The position numbers were made by a program, and so were the translations under genes. The notes beneath the pieces are model-generated. The model worked only from the letters and a program-made list of their open reading frames with translations, was not told the DNA's origin and did not search any database. From Pseudomonadota bacterium (GTDB lineage: Bacteria; Pseudomonadota; Gammaproteobacteria; Burkholderiales; Burkholderiaceae_C), in assembly GCA_030918015.1 (NCBI GenBank), contig JAUPTP010000226.1, positions 1-5,127 on the forward strand: DNA of 5,127 nt, read 5' to 3'. Position 1 is the first letter of the stretch. Each line of letters opens with the position of its first letter. Shown here one piece after another: positions 1 to 5,127 of this stretch.

Positions 1-905
1 ACCTGCTGGCCTATGTCGAGATGTTCGCGCGCGACGCCGAGCGTCTGGCGGATCTTCGGCGCCGCGTGAACCGCCTGCCGCTGGGCTCGGCGGCACTGGC
101 CGGCACCAGCTACCCGCTCGACCGCGAGCGCGTGGCGCGCACGCTGGGCTTCGAGGCGGTCTGCCAGAACAGCCTGGACGCCGTCTCCGACCGCGACTTC
201 GCGATCGAGTACACCGCGTTCGCCTCGCTGGTGATGATCCACGTCTCGCGCCTGGCCGAAGAGATCGTGGTCTGGATGAGCCAGAACTTCGGCTTCATCA
301 ACCTCTCCGACCGCTACTGCACCGGCTCCAGCATCATGCCGCAGAAGCGCAACCCGGACGTGGCGGAACTCGCGCGCGGCAAGTCGGGCCGCGTCGTCGG
401 GCATCTGATGGGCCTGATCACCCTGATGAAGGGCCAGCCGCTGGCCTACAACAAGGACAACCAGGAGGACAAGGAGCCGCTGTTCGACACGGTGGACACC
501 GTCAACGACACGCTGCGCATCATGGCCGAGATGATCGGCGGCGAGGTCGCGGCGGACGGCAGCCGCTCGGGCGGCCTGACGGTCAGGAAGGACGCGATGG
601 AGCGCGCCGCGCTGCGCGGCTACGCCACCGCGACCGATCTGGCCGACTACCTGGTCAAGAAGGGCCTGCCCTTCCGCGACGCGCACGAGGTGGTGGCGCA
701 TGCGGTCAAGGACGCGATCGCGCTGGGCAAGGACCTGGCCGAGCTGCCGCTGGAGACGCTGCAGGGCTACGACGCGCGCATCACCGCCGACGTGGCCGAG
801 GCGCTGACGCTGGCGGGCTCGCTCAATGCGCGCTCGACGCTGGGCGGCACCGCGCCGGTCCAGGTGCGCGCGCAGATCGAGCGCCACCGCGCCCGCCTGG
901 GCTGA
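1..905 (+). CDS. argH: Argininosuccinate lyase, C-terminal two thirds (5' end outside window)
   Basis: Last step of arginine biosynthesis: argininosuccinate is cleaved to arginine and fumarate in the cytoplasm, by a homotetramer of the fumarase/aspartase superfamily. The reading frame is open from the left edge (first whole codon at base 3) to TGA at 903-905, giving 300 visible residues. The family is usually about 460 residues, so roughly 160 N-terminal residues are missing. The superfamily signature [12 protein letters not shown] begins at 324; its serine pair holds the catalytic serine of the mobile loop. Upstream, [18 protein letters not shown] is the typical ArgH segment, and downstream [20 protein letters not shown] is also characteristic. 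The C-terminal helical domain ([13 protein letters not shown]) is intact, so the gene looks functional. The ATG at 21 is an internal methionine, not the start. The next gene follows after 10 bases on the same strand and is probably cotranscribed. Codon use is extremely G/C-ending, typical of the host. Confidence 0.97.
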   Translation, partial: LLAYVEMFARDAERLADLRRRVNRLPLGSAALAGTSYPLDRERVARTLGFEAVCQNSLDAVSDRDFAIEYTAFASLVMIHVSRLAEEIVVWMSQNFGFINLSDRYCTGSSIMPQKRNPDVAELARGKSGRVVGHLMGLITLMKGQPLAYNKDNQEDKEPLFDTVDTVNDTLRIMAEMIGGEVAADGSRSGGLTVRKDAMERAALRGYATATDLADYLVKKGLPFRDAHEVVAHAVKDAIALGKDLAELPLETLQGYDARITADVAEALTLAGSLNARSTLGGTAPVQVRAQIERHRARLG

Positions 906-915
906 AGTGCCGGCG

Positions 916-1254
916 ATGAGCACGCCCGCCGACAACCCCTGCCTCACCTGCGGCGCGTGCTGCGCCAGCTTCCGGGTCGACTTCTCGCCCGAGGAGCTGC
1001 AGTCGCGCGGCGGCTGCGTGCCCGACGGCCTGGCGGTCGAGCTGGGCGACACGCTGGCGCGCATGCGCGGCACCGACCATGCCCGGCCGCGCTGCGCCGC
1101 GCTGGTCGGCACCGTGGGCGTGAAGGCCGGCTGCGGCATCTACGAGTGGCGCCCGGGGCCGTGCCGCGAGTTCGGCATGCTCGCGCCCCTGGGCCGCGGG
1201 GACGATGCCTGCGCGCGGGCGCGGGCGCGGCACGGGATGCCGCCGCTGGATTGA
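916..1254 (+). CDS. YkgJ-family cysteine cluster protein (putative Zn/Fe-binding)
   Basis: A 112-residue protein of the YkgJ / CxxCxxCC family, annotated in databases as a putative zinc- or iron-chelating domain; the biochemical role is not established. The N-terminal cluster CLTCGACC gives C9, C12, C15 and C16. The second conserved block, CGIYEWRPGPCREF, gives C73 and C83, and the tail carries C99. Including C34 and C60 there are nine cysteines, with no signal peptide or membrane segment, so a cytoplasmic metal-binding protein is expected. I chose ATG 916 because the cysteine cluster follows at the usual distance; the longer in-frame extension to 826 would run back into argH and has no family resemblance. 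A weak GAAG sits 8 bases upstream, overlapping the argH stop. The gene is likely translated from the argH transcript, though no functional link to arginine synthesis is evident. The 3' end holds a short CGCGGG-type repeat (about 1214-1231) encoding ARARAR. Confidence 0.88.
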   Translation: MSTPADNPCLTCGACCASFRVDFSPEELQSRGGCVPDGLAVELGDTLARMRGTDHARPRCAALVGTVGVKAGCGIYEWRPGPCREFGMLAPLGRGDDACARARARHGMPPLD

Positions 1255-1280
1255 ATCCGCCCCGCGCCCTGGCCGCCGCC

Positions 1281-1685
1281 CTATTTCAGCGTCGCCAGAA
1301 AGGCGATCACGTCAGCGCGGTCCTCGGCCTGCGGCAGCCTGAAGGTCTTGGAAGACTTCGCTGCCGCAGAACCCGCCTGCTGGATCAGCAATGCACTGGG
1401 GTTATACAGGTACTGATCCAGACTGGACTCGTCCCATCGCAGCCCCTTGTCGACCGCCTGCATGAAGCCGGCCGAATAGCGGAAACCGGCCGCCCGGCCG
1501 GCTCCGCGGGCCATCACGCCAAACAGCCCAGGCCCGACCTTGTTGGCGCCACCCGCTTCGGCCGTGTGGCAGGCCGCACACTTGGCCTTGAAGACATGTT
1601 GCCCCCTCGCCGCATCACCCGCCAGGCACAGCGACGGGACCACCAGAGCCAGAGCGGCTCCCCCCAGCAGCACATTCCATTTCAT
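1281..1685 (-). CDS. Small exported class I-type cytochrome c lacking the usual distal methionine
   Basis: A 134-residue periplasmic c-type cytochrome, presumably an electron carrier. Residues 1-22 form a Sec signal peptide (MKWN, hydrophobic core, likely cleavage after LCLA before GDAARG). The haem-attachment motif CAACH is at residues 36-40, with H40 the proximal ligand. The following GPGLFGVMARGAGRAAGFRYS and the C-terminal helix EDRADVIAFLATL match the cytochrome c2/mitochondrial-like class. The usual distal Met, expected just before the C-terminal helix, is absent: the segment reads AKSSKTFRLPQ, and the only methionines are M1, M58 and M75. K113 lies about where that Met normally sits. 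Start ATG 1685 is supported by GGGAGG nine bases upstream and by the signal peptide. About 30 of 134 codons end in A or T, far more than in the neighbours, suggesting later acquisition or different selection. The partner oxidase or dehydrogenase is not in the window. The gene ends 26 bases from the convergent YkgJ-family gene. Confidence 0.9.
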   Translation of the reverse strand: MKWNVLLGGAALALVVPSLCLAGDAARGQHVFKAKCAACHTAEAGGANKVGPGLFGVMARGAGRAAGFRYSAGFMQAVDKGLRWDESSLDQYLYNPSALLIQQAGSAAAKSSKTFRLPQAEDRADVIAFLATLK

Positions 1686-1694
1686 CGGTCATTT

Positions 1695-1700
1695 CCTCCC
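1695..1700 (-). promoter_or_regulatory. Shine-Dalgarno site of the cytochrome c gene
   Basis: Read on the - strand the site is GGGAGG, followed by a 9-base spacer to the ATG at 1685-1683. It is the best ribosome binding site in the window and fixes the cytochrome start codon. Confidence 0.75.
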
Positions 1701-1746
1701 TTGCATGCGCAGACCCAAGGCGGGCCCGACGGGATTCTCGGCAGAC

Positions 1747-1761
1747 CCGGTGCCGCACCGG
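1747..1761. repeat. Perfect inverted repeat (6-bp stem, 3-base loop) upstream of the cytochrome gene
   Basis: CCGGTG-CCG-CACCGG is a perfect inverted repeat lying in the 130-base gap between yciH and the cytochrome gene, 62 bases before the cytochrome start. No T run follows it on either strand, so it is not a convincing terminator. It could be an operator-like palindrome or chance in GC-rich DNA. I could not find a credible -35/-10 pair in this gap. Confidence 0.4.
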
Positions 1762-1792
1762 AAATGAACATGTCACGCGGCCCCGGTTTTCA

Positions 1793-1811
1793 TCAGCATG
1801 CCGGATGCTGA
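1793..1811 (-). terminator. Hairpin just after the yciH stop codon, possible weak or Rho-assisted terminator
   Basis: TCAGCAT and ATGCTGA form a perfect 7-bp stem around a 5-base loop, starting five bases past the yciH stop codon (1818-1816). On the - strand it is followed by TGAAAACC, which has no T tract, so intrinsic termination would be weak. Its position directly after a gene makes a role in RNA 3'-end formation or stability plausible; this is inference from structure only. Confidence 0.35.
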
Positions 1812-1815
1812 CAGC

Positions 1816-2169
1816 TCAGCCGCCTGCGCGCTTGACCGTGCGGCCGCGCTGCTGCAGGCAGGCGATCACCTTCTCGACATGGTCGCCCTGGATCTCGACG
1901 ACGCCGTCCTTGGCGGTGCCGCCGCTGCCGCAGGCGGCCTTCAGGCCCTTGGCCAGCGTCGTCAGCTCGTCGCCCGAGAGACCCAGCCCGCGCACCACCG
2001 TGACGGTCTTGCCGCCACGGCCCTGCTTCTCGCGGCTGACCTTGACGACGCCGTCGGGCGTGCCCGAGCGCACCGGCGCGCCGCAGGTGCACTGCGCCAT
2101 CGGCTGGCGGCAGCCGGGGCAGATGCGACCGGCATCGGTGGAATAGACGAGGCGGGAATCGGCAGGCAT
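1816..2169 (-). CDS. yciH: SUI1/eIF1-family translation factor homologue (YciH type)
   Basis: A 117-residue cytoplasmic protein homologous to archaeal/eukaryotic eIF1 (SUI1) and E. coli YciH. Studies of the family suggest it affects start-site fidelity, although its role in bacteria is not settled. The SUI1 fold covers about residues 38-115, with the basic loop RGGKTVTVVRGLGL (51-64) and the very characteristic CGSGGTAKDGVVEIQGDH (80-97). The N-terminus RLVYSTDAGRICPGC with C17, C20, C27 and C29 forms a small putative zinc-binding knuckle typical of proteobacterial YciH. The start is ATG 2169 because the protein then begins MPADSRLVYST as expected; a modest GGAG lies 12 bases upstream. The same frame stays open far upstream, but that is a shadow of the transglutaminase gene. 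It starts 38 bases after the transglutaminase stop on the same strand, so cotranscription is likely. Full length and intact. Confidence 0.93.
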   Translation of the reverse strand: MPADSRLVYSTDAGRICPGCRQPMAQCTCGAPVRSGTPDGVVKVSREKQGRGGKTVTVVRGLGLSGDELTTLAKGLKAACGSGGTAKDGVVEIQGDHVEKVIACLQQRGRTVKRAGG

Positions 2170-2207
2170 CGCGGCCACAGGCTCCGGTGACGGGTCAGAA
2201 GGGGCGA

Positions 2208-3092
2208 TCAGCCGCGCGCGGGCGGGCCGTCGTCGGTGGACAGCGCCTGGGTGCAGTGCACCGGCACCGTCAGATCGGGCTCGCCGGTCAGCGCCTCGAT
2301 GCGCAGGCGCGGCGGCAGCGGCGGCGACTGCACGCCGCCGAAGATGGTCGCGAAGGCGGCGTCGGCCGCGTCGCGCCCGGTGCCGAAGCGCACGAAGCCC
2401 ATCGGAATGGCCGTGCCCGACGGATCGAAGATGTACCAGCGGTCGCCCAGATAGACCTCGACATAGGCGTGGAAGTCGGTCGGGCCCAGCGCCGGGTTGG
2501 CGCCGTAGTCGATGCCGGTGGCGAAGCGCGCCGGGATGTTCATGGCCCGGCACAGCGCGATCATCAGGTGCGCGAAGTCGCGGCACACGCCCACCCGCTC
2601 GACCAGCGTGTCCAGCGCCGAGGTGGTCGAGTTCGTGCTGTTGGACTGGAAGAGCACCCGGCGGTGCACCCAGTCGCGGATCGCCTGCACCCGCGCGTAG
2701 CCCGGCGGCAGATGGCCGAACTCGGCGAAGGCCAGCCGCAGCAGCCGGTCGGACTGGCAGTAGCGGCTCGGGTAGACATACGGCAGCACATGCACCGGCA
2801 GCCGCGACACCGGCACCTCGCCGATCTTGGCCGGATCCTCCATGTGGTGGCGGATGTCGACCGTGGCCTGGTAGGCCACCTTGAGCGGCCCGGCCACGGC
2901 GTGCAGCCGCATGTAGCGGCTGCCGTGCACCGGGTCGAGCTGCACCTCGGCGCGCTGGCAGGGGTCGAGCGTCAGCGCCTCCTCGCGCACCGTCTGCCGG
3001 CTGGTGTGCGCCGCATGGATGTTGAAGACGAAGTCGCACGAGGGCGACAGGACGAGGTAGTCAAGCTCGATGGACAGCCGAAGGCGGATCAT
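2208..3092 (-). CDS. Transglutaminase-like (Cys-His-Asp) family protein
   Basis: A 294-residue cytoplasmic protein (no signal peptide) of the bacterial transglutaminase-like superfamily. An N-terminal beta-rich Transglut_N-type domain occupies about residues 1-85, and the papain-fold transglutaminase core about 130-230. The catalytic triad is visible: C170 in GVCRDFAHL, H208 in DFHAYVEVYL and D223 in WYIFDPSG. These residues imply a thiol protease, amidase or transamidase, but the substrate is unknown. Many relatives sit in clusters with alpha-E and ATP-grasp proteins; no such partners are seen here, so this looks like the stand-alone type. ATG 3092 is preceded by GGAAAG (3102-3097), an acceptable though weak ribosome binding site. 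The gene lies 44 bases after rlmD and 38 bases before yciH on the same strand, in a probable operon. The C-terminal tail after about residue 255 is Pro-rich and variable. Confidence 0.9.
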   Translation of the reverse strand: MIRLRLSIELDYLVLSPSCDFVFNIHAAHTSRQTVREEALTLDPCQRAEVQLDPVHGSRYMRLHAVAGPLKVAYQATVDIRHHMEDPAKIGEVPVSRLPVHVLPYVYPSRYCQSDRLLRLAFAEFGHLPPGYARVQAIRDWVHRRVLFQSNSTNSTTSALDTLVERVGVCRDFAHLMIALCRAMNIPARFATGIDYGANPALGPTDFHAYVEVYLGDRWYIFDPSGTAIPMGFVRFGTGRDAADAAFATIFGGVQSPPLPPRLRIEALTGEPDLTVPVHCTQALSTDDGPPARG

Positions 3093-3136
3093 GAATCTTT
3101 CCGTGAAGGGGCGCCCGGATCAAGCAAGAACGGTGC

Positions 3137-4591
3137 TCATGCCGGGTCGGCCGTCTCGGGCGCGGCGCCTTCGGGGGCCATGCCCTCCGGCTCGGCCTCG
3201 ACCGGCGCCGGCAGCGTCCAGCCGTCGATGCGCTCGAACACCGCGATCGACTCGACATGCGCGGTGTGCGGGAACATGTTGACCACGCCCGCGGCCGCGC
3301 AGCGGTAGCCGGCCTGGTGCATCAGCAGCCCGGCGTCGCGCGCCAGCGTCGAGGGGTTGCAGCTGACATAGACGATGCGCGCCGGCGGCTCGTAGCCCGC
3401 GATCGGGTTCTGGCGCACCTCGGCCAGCGCCTTGGCCAGCGCGAACGCGCCCTCGCGCGGCGGATCGACCAGCCAGCGCGCGGCCGAGCCGTAGGCGGCC
3501 AGGTCCTGCGCCGACAGCTCGAACAGGTTGCGCGCGGCGAAGGTGGCGTTGTCGCGCTGGTTGACGATCGCGTTCTCGCGCGAGCGCTGCACCAGCGCCT
3601 CGCTGCCCTCGATGCCCAGCACCTCGCGCACCTGGGTGGCGATCGGCAGCGTGAAGTTGCCCAGGCCGCAGAACCAGTCGATCACCCGCTCGTCGGGCTG
3701 GGCGTCCAGCAGCTTCAGCGCCCGCGCCACCAGCACCCGGTTGATCTGGTGGTTGACCTGGGTGAAGTCGGTCGGCTTGAACGGCATGGTCACGCCGAAC
3801 TCGGGCAGCGTGTAGGCCAGCTGCGGCCCCGCGCCCTCGCCGGCGTCGAGCAGATGCACCGTGTCCGGGCCCTTGGGCTGCAGCCACCACTGCACCCGGT
3901 GCAGGGCGGCGAAGTCGCGCAGGCGCTGCAGGTCGGCCTCGCTCAGCGGCTCCAGGTGACGCAGCACCAGCGCGTTGACCAGCCCCTCGGGCGCTTCGCC
4001 CAGCGCCAGCTCGATCTGCGGCAGGCGGTCGCGCGCCTCCATCGACGCGATCAGGCCGCGCAGCGGCACCAGCATCGCGCTGATGTGCGGCGGCAGGATG
4101 CGGCATTCGCTCATGTCGGCGATGTAGCGCGACTTGCGCTCATGGAAGCCAACCAGCACCGTGCCCTTCTTGACCACATGGCGCACCGACAGCCGCGCGC
4201 GGTAGCGGTAGCCCCAGGTCGGGCCCTCGATCGGGCGCATCACCCGCTCCGGGCGCACCTTGCCGAGATGCCAGAGGTTGTCCTCCAGCGTGCGCTGCTT
4301 GACCGCGACCTGCGCCGACGCGTGGAAGTGCTGCATCTTGCAGCCGCCGCAGGCGCCCGCGTGCAGGCCGAAGTTGGGGCAGGCCGGCTCGACGCGCTGC
4401 GAGCTCTCGCGGCCGATCTCGACCAGCTCGCCCTGCTCCCAGTTGTTCTTGCGCCGGCCGGTCTTCACGCGCACCGTCTCGCCGGGCAGCGCGCCCTCGA
4501 TGAAGACGACCTTGCCTTCGCTGTTGCGGGCCACGCCCTGGGCCTCGAGGTCGAGCGCGTCGACCAGCAGCCATTCGTTGATGTCGGTCAT
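3137..4591 (-). CDS. rlmD: 23S rRNA (uracil-1939-C5)-methyltransferase RlmD
   Basis: SAM-dependent enzyme that methylates C5 of U1939 (E. coli numbering) in 23S rRNA, acting on RNA in the cytoplasm. Length is 484 residues. An N-terminal TRAM RNA-binding domain spans about 5-65 ([20 protein letters not shown]). The [4Fe-4S] cysteines are C71, C81, C84 and C163 ([19 protein letters not shown]); the C71-C81 spacing is longer than in E. coli, where it is C-x5-C. The Rossmann-type domain shows FTQVN (276-280), the SAM motif [12 protein letters not shown] (305-316) and DPPREG (376-381). The catalytic nucleophile is C411 in [10 protein letters not shown] and the general base is probably E447 in HTAHVES. 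All key residues are present. From about residue 459 there is an acidic Pro/Ala/Glu tail of about 25 residues beyond the usual end of the fold. ATG 4591 is chosen because MTDINEWL leads directly into the TRAM domain; upstream codons look non-coding. No Shine-Dalgarno precedes it. Confidence 0.96.
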   Translation of the reverse strand: MTDINEWLLVDALDLEAQGVARNSEGKVVFIEGALPGETVRVKTGRRKNNWEQGELVEIGRESSQRVEPACPNFGLHAGACGGCKMQHFHASAQVAVKQRTLEDNLWHLGKVRPERVMRPIEGPTWGYRYRARLSVRHVVKKGTVLVGFHERKSRYIADMSECRILPPHISAMLVPLRGLIASMEARDRLPQIELALGEAPEGLVNALVLRHLEPLSEADLQRLRDFAALHRVQWWLQPKGPDTVHLLDAGEGAGPQLAYTLPEFGVTMPFKPTDFTQVNHQINRVLVARALKLLDAQPDERVIDWFCGLGNFTLPIATQVREVLGIEGSEALVQRSRENAIVNQRDNATFAARNLFELSAQDLAAYGSAARWLVDPPREGAFALAKALAEVRQNPIAGYEPPARIVYVSCNPSTLARDAGLLMHQAGYRCAAAGVVNMFPHTAHVESIAVFERIDGWTLPAPVEAEPEGMAPEGAAPETADPA

Positions 4592-4619
4592 GGGAGGAAT
4601 TGCGGGGGGATGAAAGCGA

Positions 4620-4658
4620 GACCGCCGCGGCCGGCATGCGGGTGCCGGAGCGGCGGTC
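4620..4658 (-). terminator. Long GC-rich hairpin between nlpD and rlmD, candidate terminator or attenuator
   Basis: An outer perfect 9-bp stem (GACCGCCGC at 4620-4628 with GCGGCGGTC at 4650-4658) encloses an inner perfect 6-bp stem (CCGGCA at 4631-4636 with TGCCGG at 4643-4648). The apical loop has 6 bases, with a small 2/1 internal loop between the stems. It lies 31 bases after the nlpD stop. On the - strand it is followed by TCGCTTTCATCC, which is T-containing but lacks a true T run. It also ends 28 bases before the rlmD ATG, so it would sit in the rlmD leader of any read-through transcript. Terminator of nlpD, attenuator or mRNA-stability element are all possible. Confidence 0.5.
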
Positions 4659-4689
4659 GGAGGGACGAAGACCGCGGTGGCGGCCAGAC

Positions 4690-5127
4690 TCAGCGCGCGG
4701 GCAGCACCTTGACCGGATCGACCGGCTTGCCCTTGCGGCGGACCTCGAAGTGCAGCTTGACGCGGTCGGCATCGCTCGCGCCCATCTCGGCGATCTTCTG
4801 GCCGCGGCGCACCACCTGGTCCTCGCGCACCAGCAGCGTCTTGTTGTGCGCGTAGGCGGTCAGCAGCGTCTCGTTGTGCTTGACGATGATCAGGTTGCCG
4901 TAGCCGCGCAGGCCCGAGCCGGCGTAGACCACCCGGCCGTCGGCGGCGGCCAGCACCGGATCGCCCTCCTTGCCGGCCAGGGCCACGCCCTTGCTGCGCG
5001 TGCCCTCGAACGTGGTGATGATCGCGCCCTGGGCCGGCCACATCCACGCGACATCGTCATCCGGCGTGGCCGGCGCTGGCGGCACGGCCGGGACCACGGG
5101 CGCGCTCGCCGAGGCGGAGGCGGCCGG
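4690..5127 (-). CDS. nlpD: NlpD-type LytM/M23 amidase activator, C-terminal part (5' end outside window)
   Basis: C-terminal LytM (M23-fold) domain of an NlpD-like envelope lipoprotein, which in E. coli activates the periplasmic amidase AmiC for septal peptidoglycan splitting. The frame is open from the right edge to TGA at 4692-4690, giving about 146 visible residues. The lipobox and LysM domain expected in NlpD would lie outside. First comes a low-complexity Ala/Ser/Pro linker (to about 5053), then the LytM domain from [15 protein letters not shown]. Close parallels with NlpD are [33 protein letters not shown] and [14 protein letters not shown]. The M23 metal-binding motifs are degenerate: HxGxD is SKGVA (bases 4995-4981), and HxH has Lys instead of its first His (4758-4756). 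This fits a non-catalytic activator. The GTG at 5097 is an internal Val within the linker, not the start. In many proteobacteria nlpD precedes rpoS; here rlmD follows directly. Confidence 0.88.
   Translation of the reverse strand, partial: PAASASASAPVVPAVPPAPATPDDDVAWMWPAQGAIITTFEGTRSKGVALAGKEGDPVLAAADGRVVYAGSGLRGYGNLIIVKHNETLLTAYAHNKTLLVREDQVVRRGQKIAEMGASDADRVKLHFEVRRKGKPVDPVKVLPAR

Noticed and set aside
1211..1231. GC-rich CGCGGG tandem repeat as a mobile or regulatory repeat
   Set aside because: It is under three short units inside coding sequence, encodes Ala-Arg repeats and is expected by chance in such GC-rich DNA.
1248..1258. GGATTGAATCC palindrome over the YkgJ-family stop codon as a terminator
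   Set aside because: The stem is only 4-5 base pairs with a minimal loop and no T run follows.
1613..1685. Lipoprotein signal in the cytochrome c (Cys20)
   Set aside because: The residues before C20 (PSL) do not form a lipobox, and cleavage after LCLA by the ordinary signal peptidase fits better.
957..1811. A 284-codon + strand frame spanning the YkgJ-family gene and the cytochrome gene
   Set aside because: It is out of frame with the first and antisense to the second, and its translation is Arg-rich and resembles no known protein.
1816..3039. A 407-codon - strand frame suggesting a fusion of a long N-terminal region to the YciH protein
   Set aside because: The upstream part is an out-of-frame reading of the transglutaminase gene; the true YciH start at 2169 is well marked by the family N-terminus.
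2187..3308. A 373-codon open frame on the + strand opposite the transglutaminase gene
   Set aside because: Same antisense shadow pattern (Arg, Val, Ala, His rich), and it runs across a gene boundary; the - strand protein has a clear Cys-His-Asp triad.
4592..4599. GGGAGGAA on the + strand as a ribosome binding site
   Set aside because: No + strand gene begins nearby; the motif lies on the wrong strand for rlmD.
3257..4855. A 532-codon open frame on the + strand opposite rlmD and nlpD
   Set aside because: Its translation is Arg/His/Ala/Gln-rich low-complexity sequence with no family resemblance, typical of antisense frames in very GC-rich genes; rlmD on the other strand has all its catalytic motifs.
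4592..5047. A longer RlmD with about 150 extra N-terminal residues
   Set aside because: The extension overlaps nlpD out of frame, and the intergenic codons look non-coding; MTDINEWL is the expected start before the TRAM domain.

Overview
The window is a stretch of very GC-rich chromosomal DNA. Its coding third positions are almost all G or C, and its protein families point to a betaproteobacterium, most likely Burkholderiales of the Leptothrix/Rubrivivax/Sphaerotilus/Roseateles type. The order assignment is inferred from the style of ArgH, RlmD and the NlpD-RlmD neighbourhood, not from a search. I see no rRNA, tRNA, mobile element, CRISPR array or phage gene.

Layout. On the + strand, the window opens inside argH (argininosuccinate lyase, 1-905, 5' end cut off). 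It is followed after 10 bases by a small cysteine-rich YkgJ-type protein (916-1254). A convergent junction of only 26 bases separates this from five genes that all read on the - strand. In order of transcription (right to left) these are: nlpD (5127-4690, 5' end cut off), rlmD (4591-3137), a transglutaminase-like protease-fold protein (3092-2208), a SUI1/YciH translation-factor homologue (2169-1816), and a small exported cytochrome c (1685-1281).

How the genes fit together. They look like ordinary housekeeping genes with unrelated jobs: arginine biosynthesis, activation of cell-wall amidases, 23S rRNA uridine methylation, a translation accessory factor and periplasmic electron transfer. The - strand genes rlmD, transglutaminase and yciH are spaced 38 to 44 bases apart and could share a transcript. 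A strong hairpin lies between nlpD and rlmD. The 130-base gap before the cytochrome gene holds two more perfect hairpins, and the cytochrome gene has its own strong ribosome binding site.

The most unusual item is the cytochrome c. It has a normal CAACH haem site, but there is no methionine in the C-terminal region where class I cytochromes c supply the second axial ligand. Its codon use is also clearly less GC-biased than that of its neighbours. Secondary points are the absence of rpoS between nlpD and rlmD, the degenerate metal-binding residues of NlpD, and an rlmD start with no Shine-Dalgarno sequence. I found no convincing new multi-gene system here.
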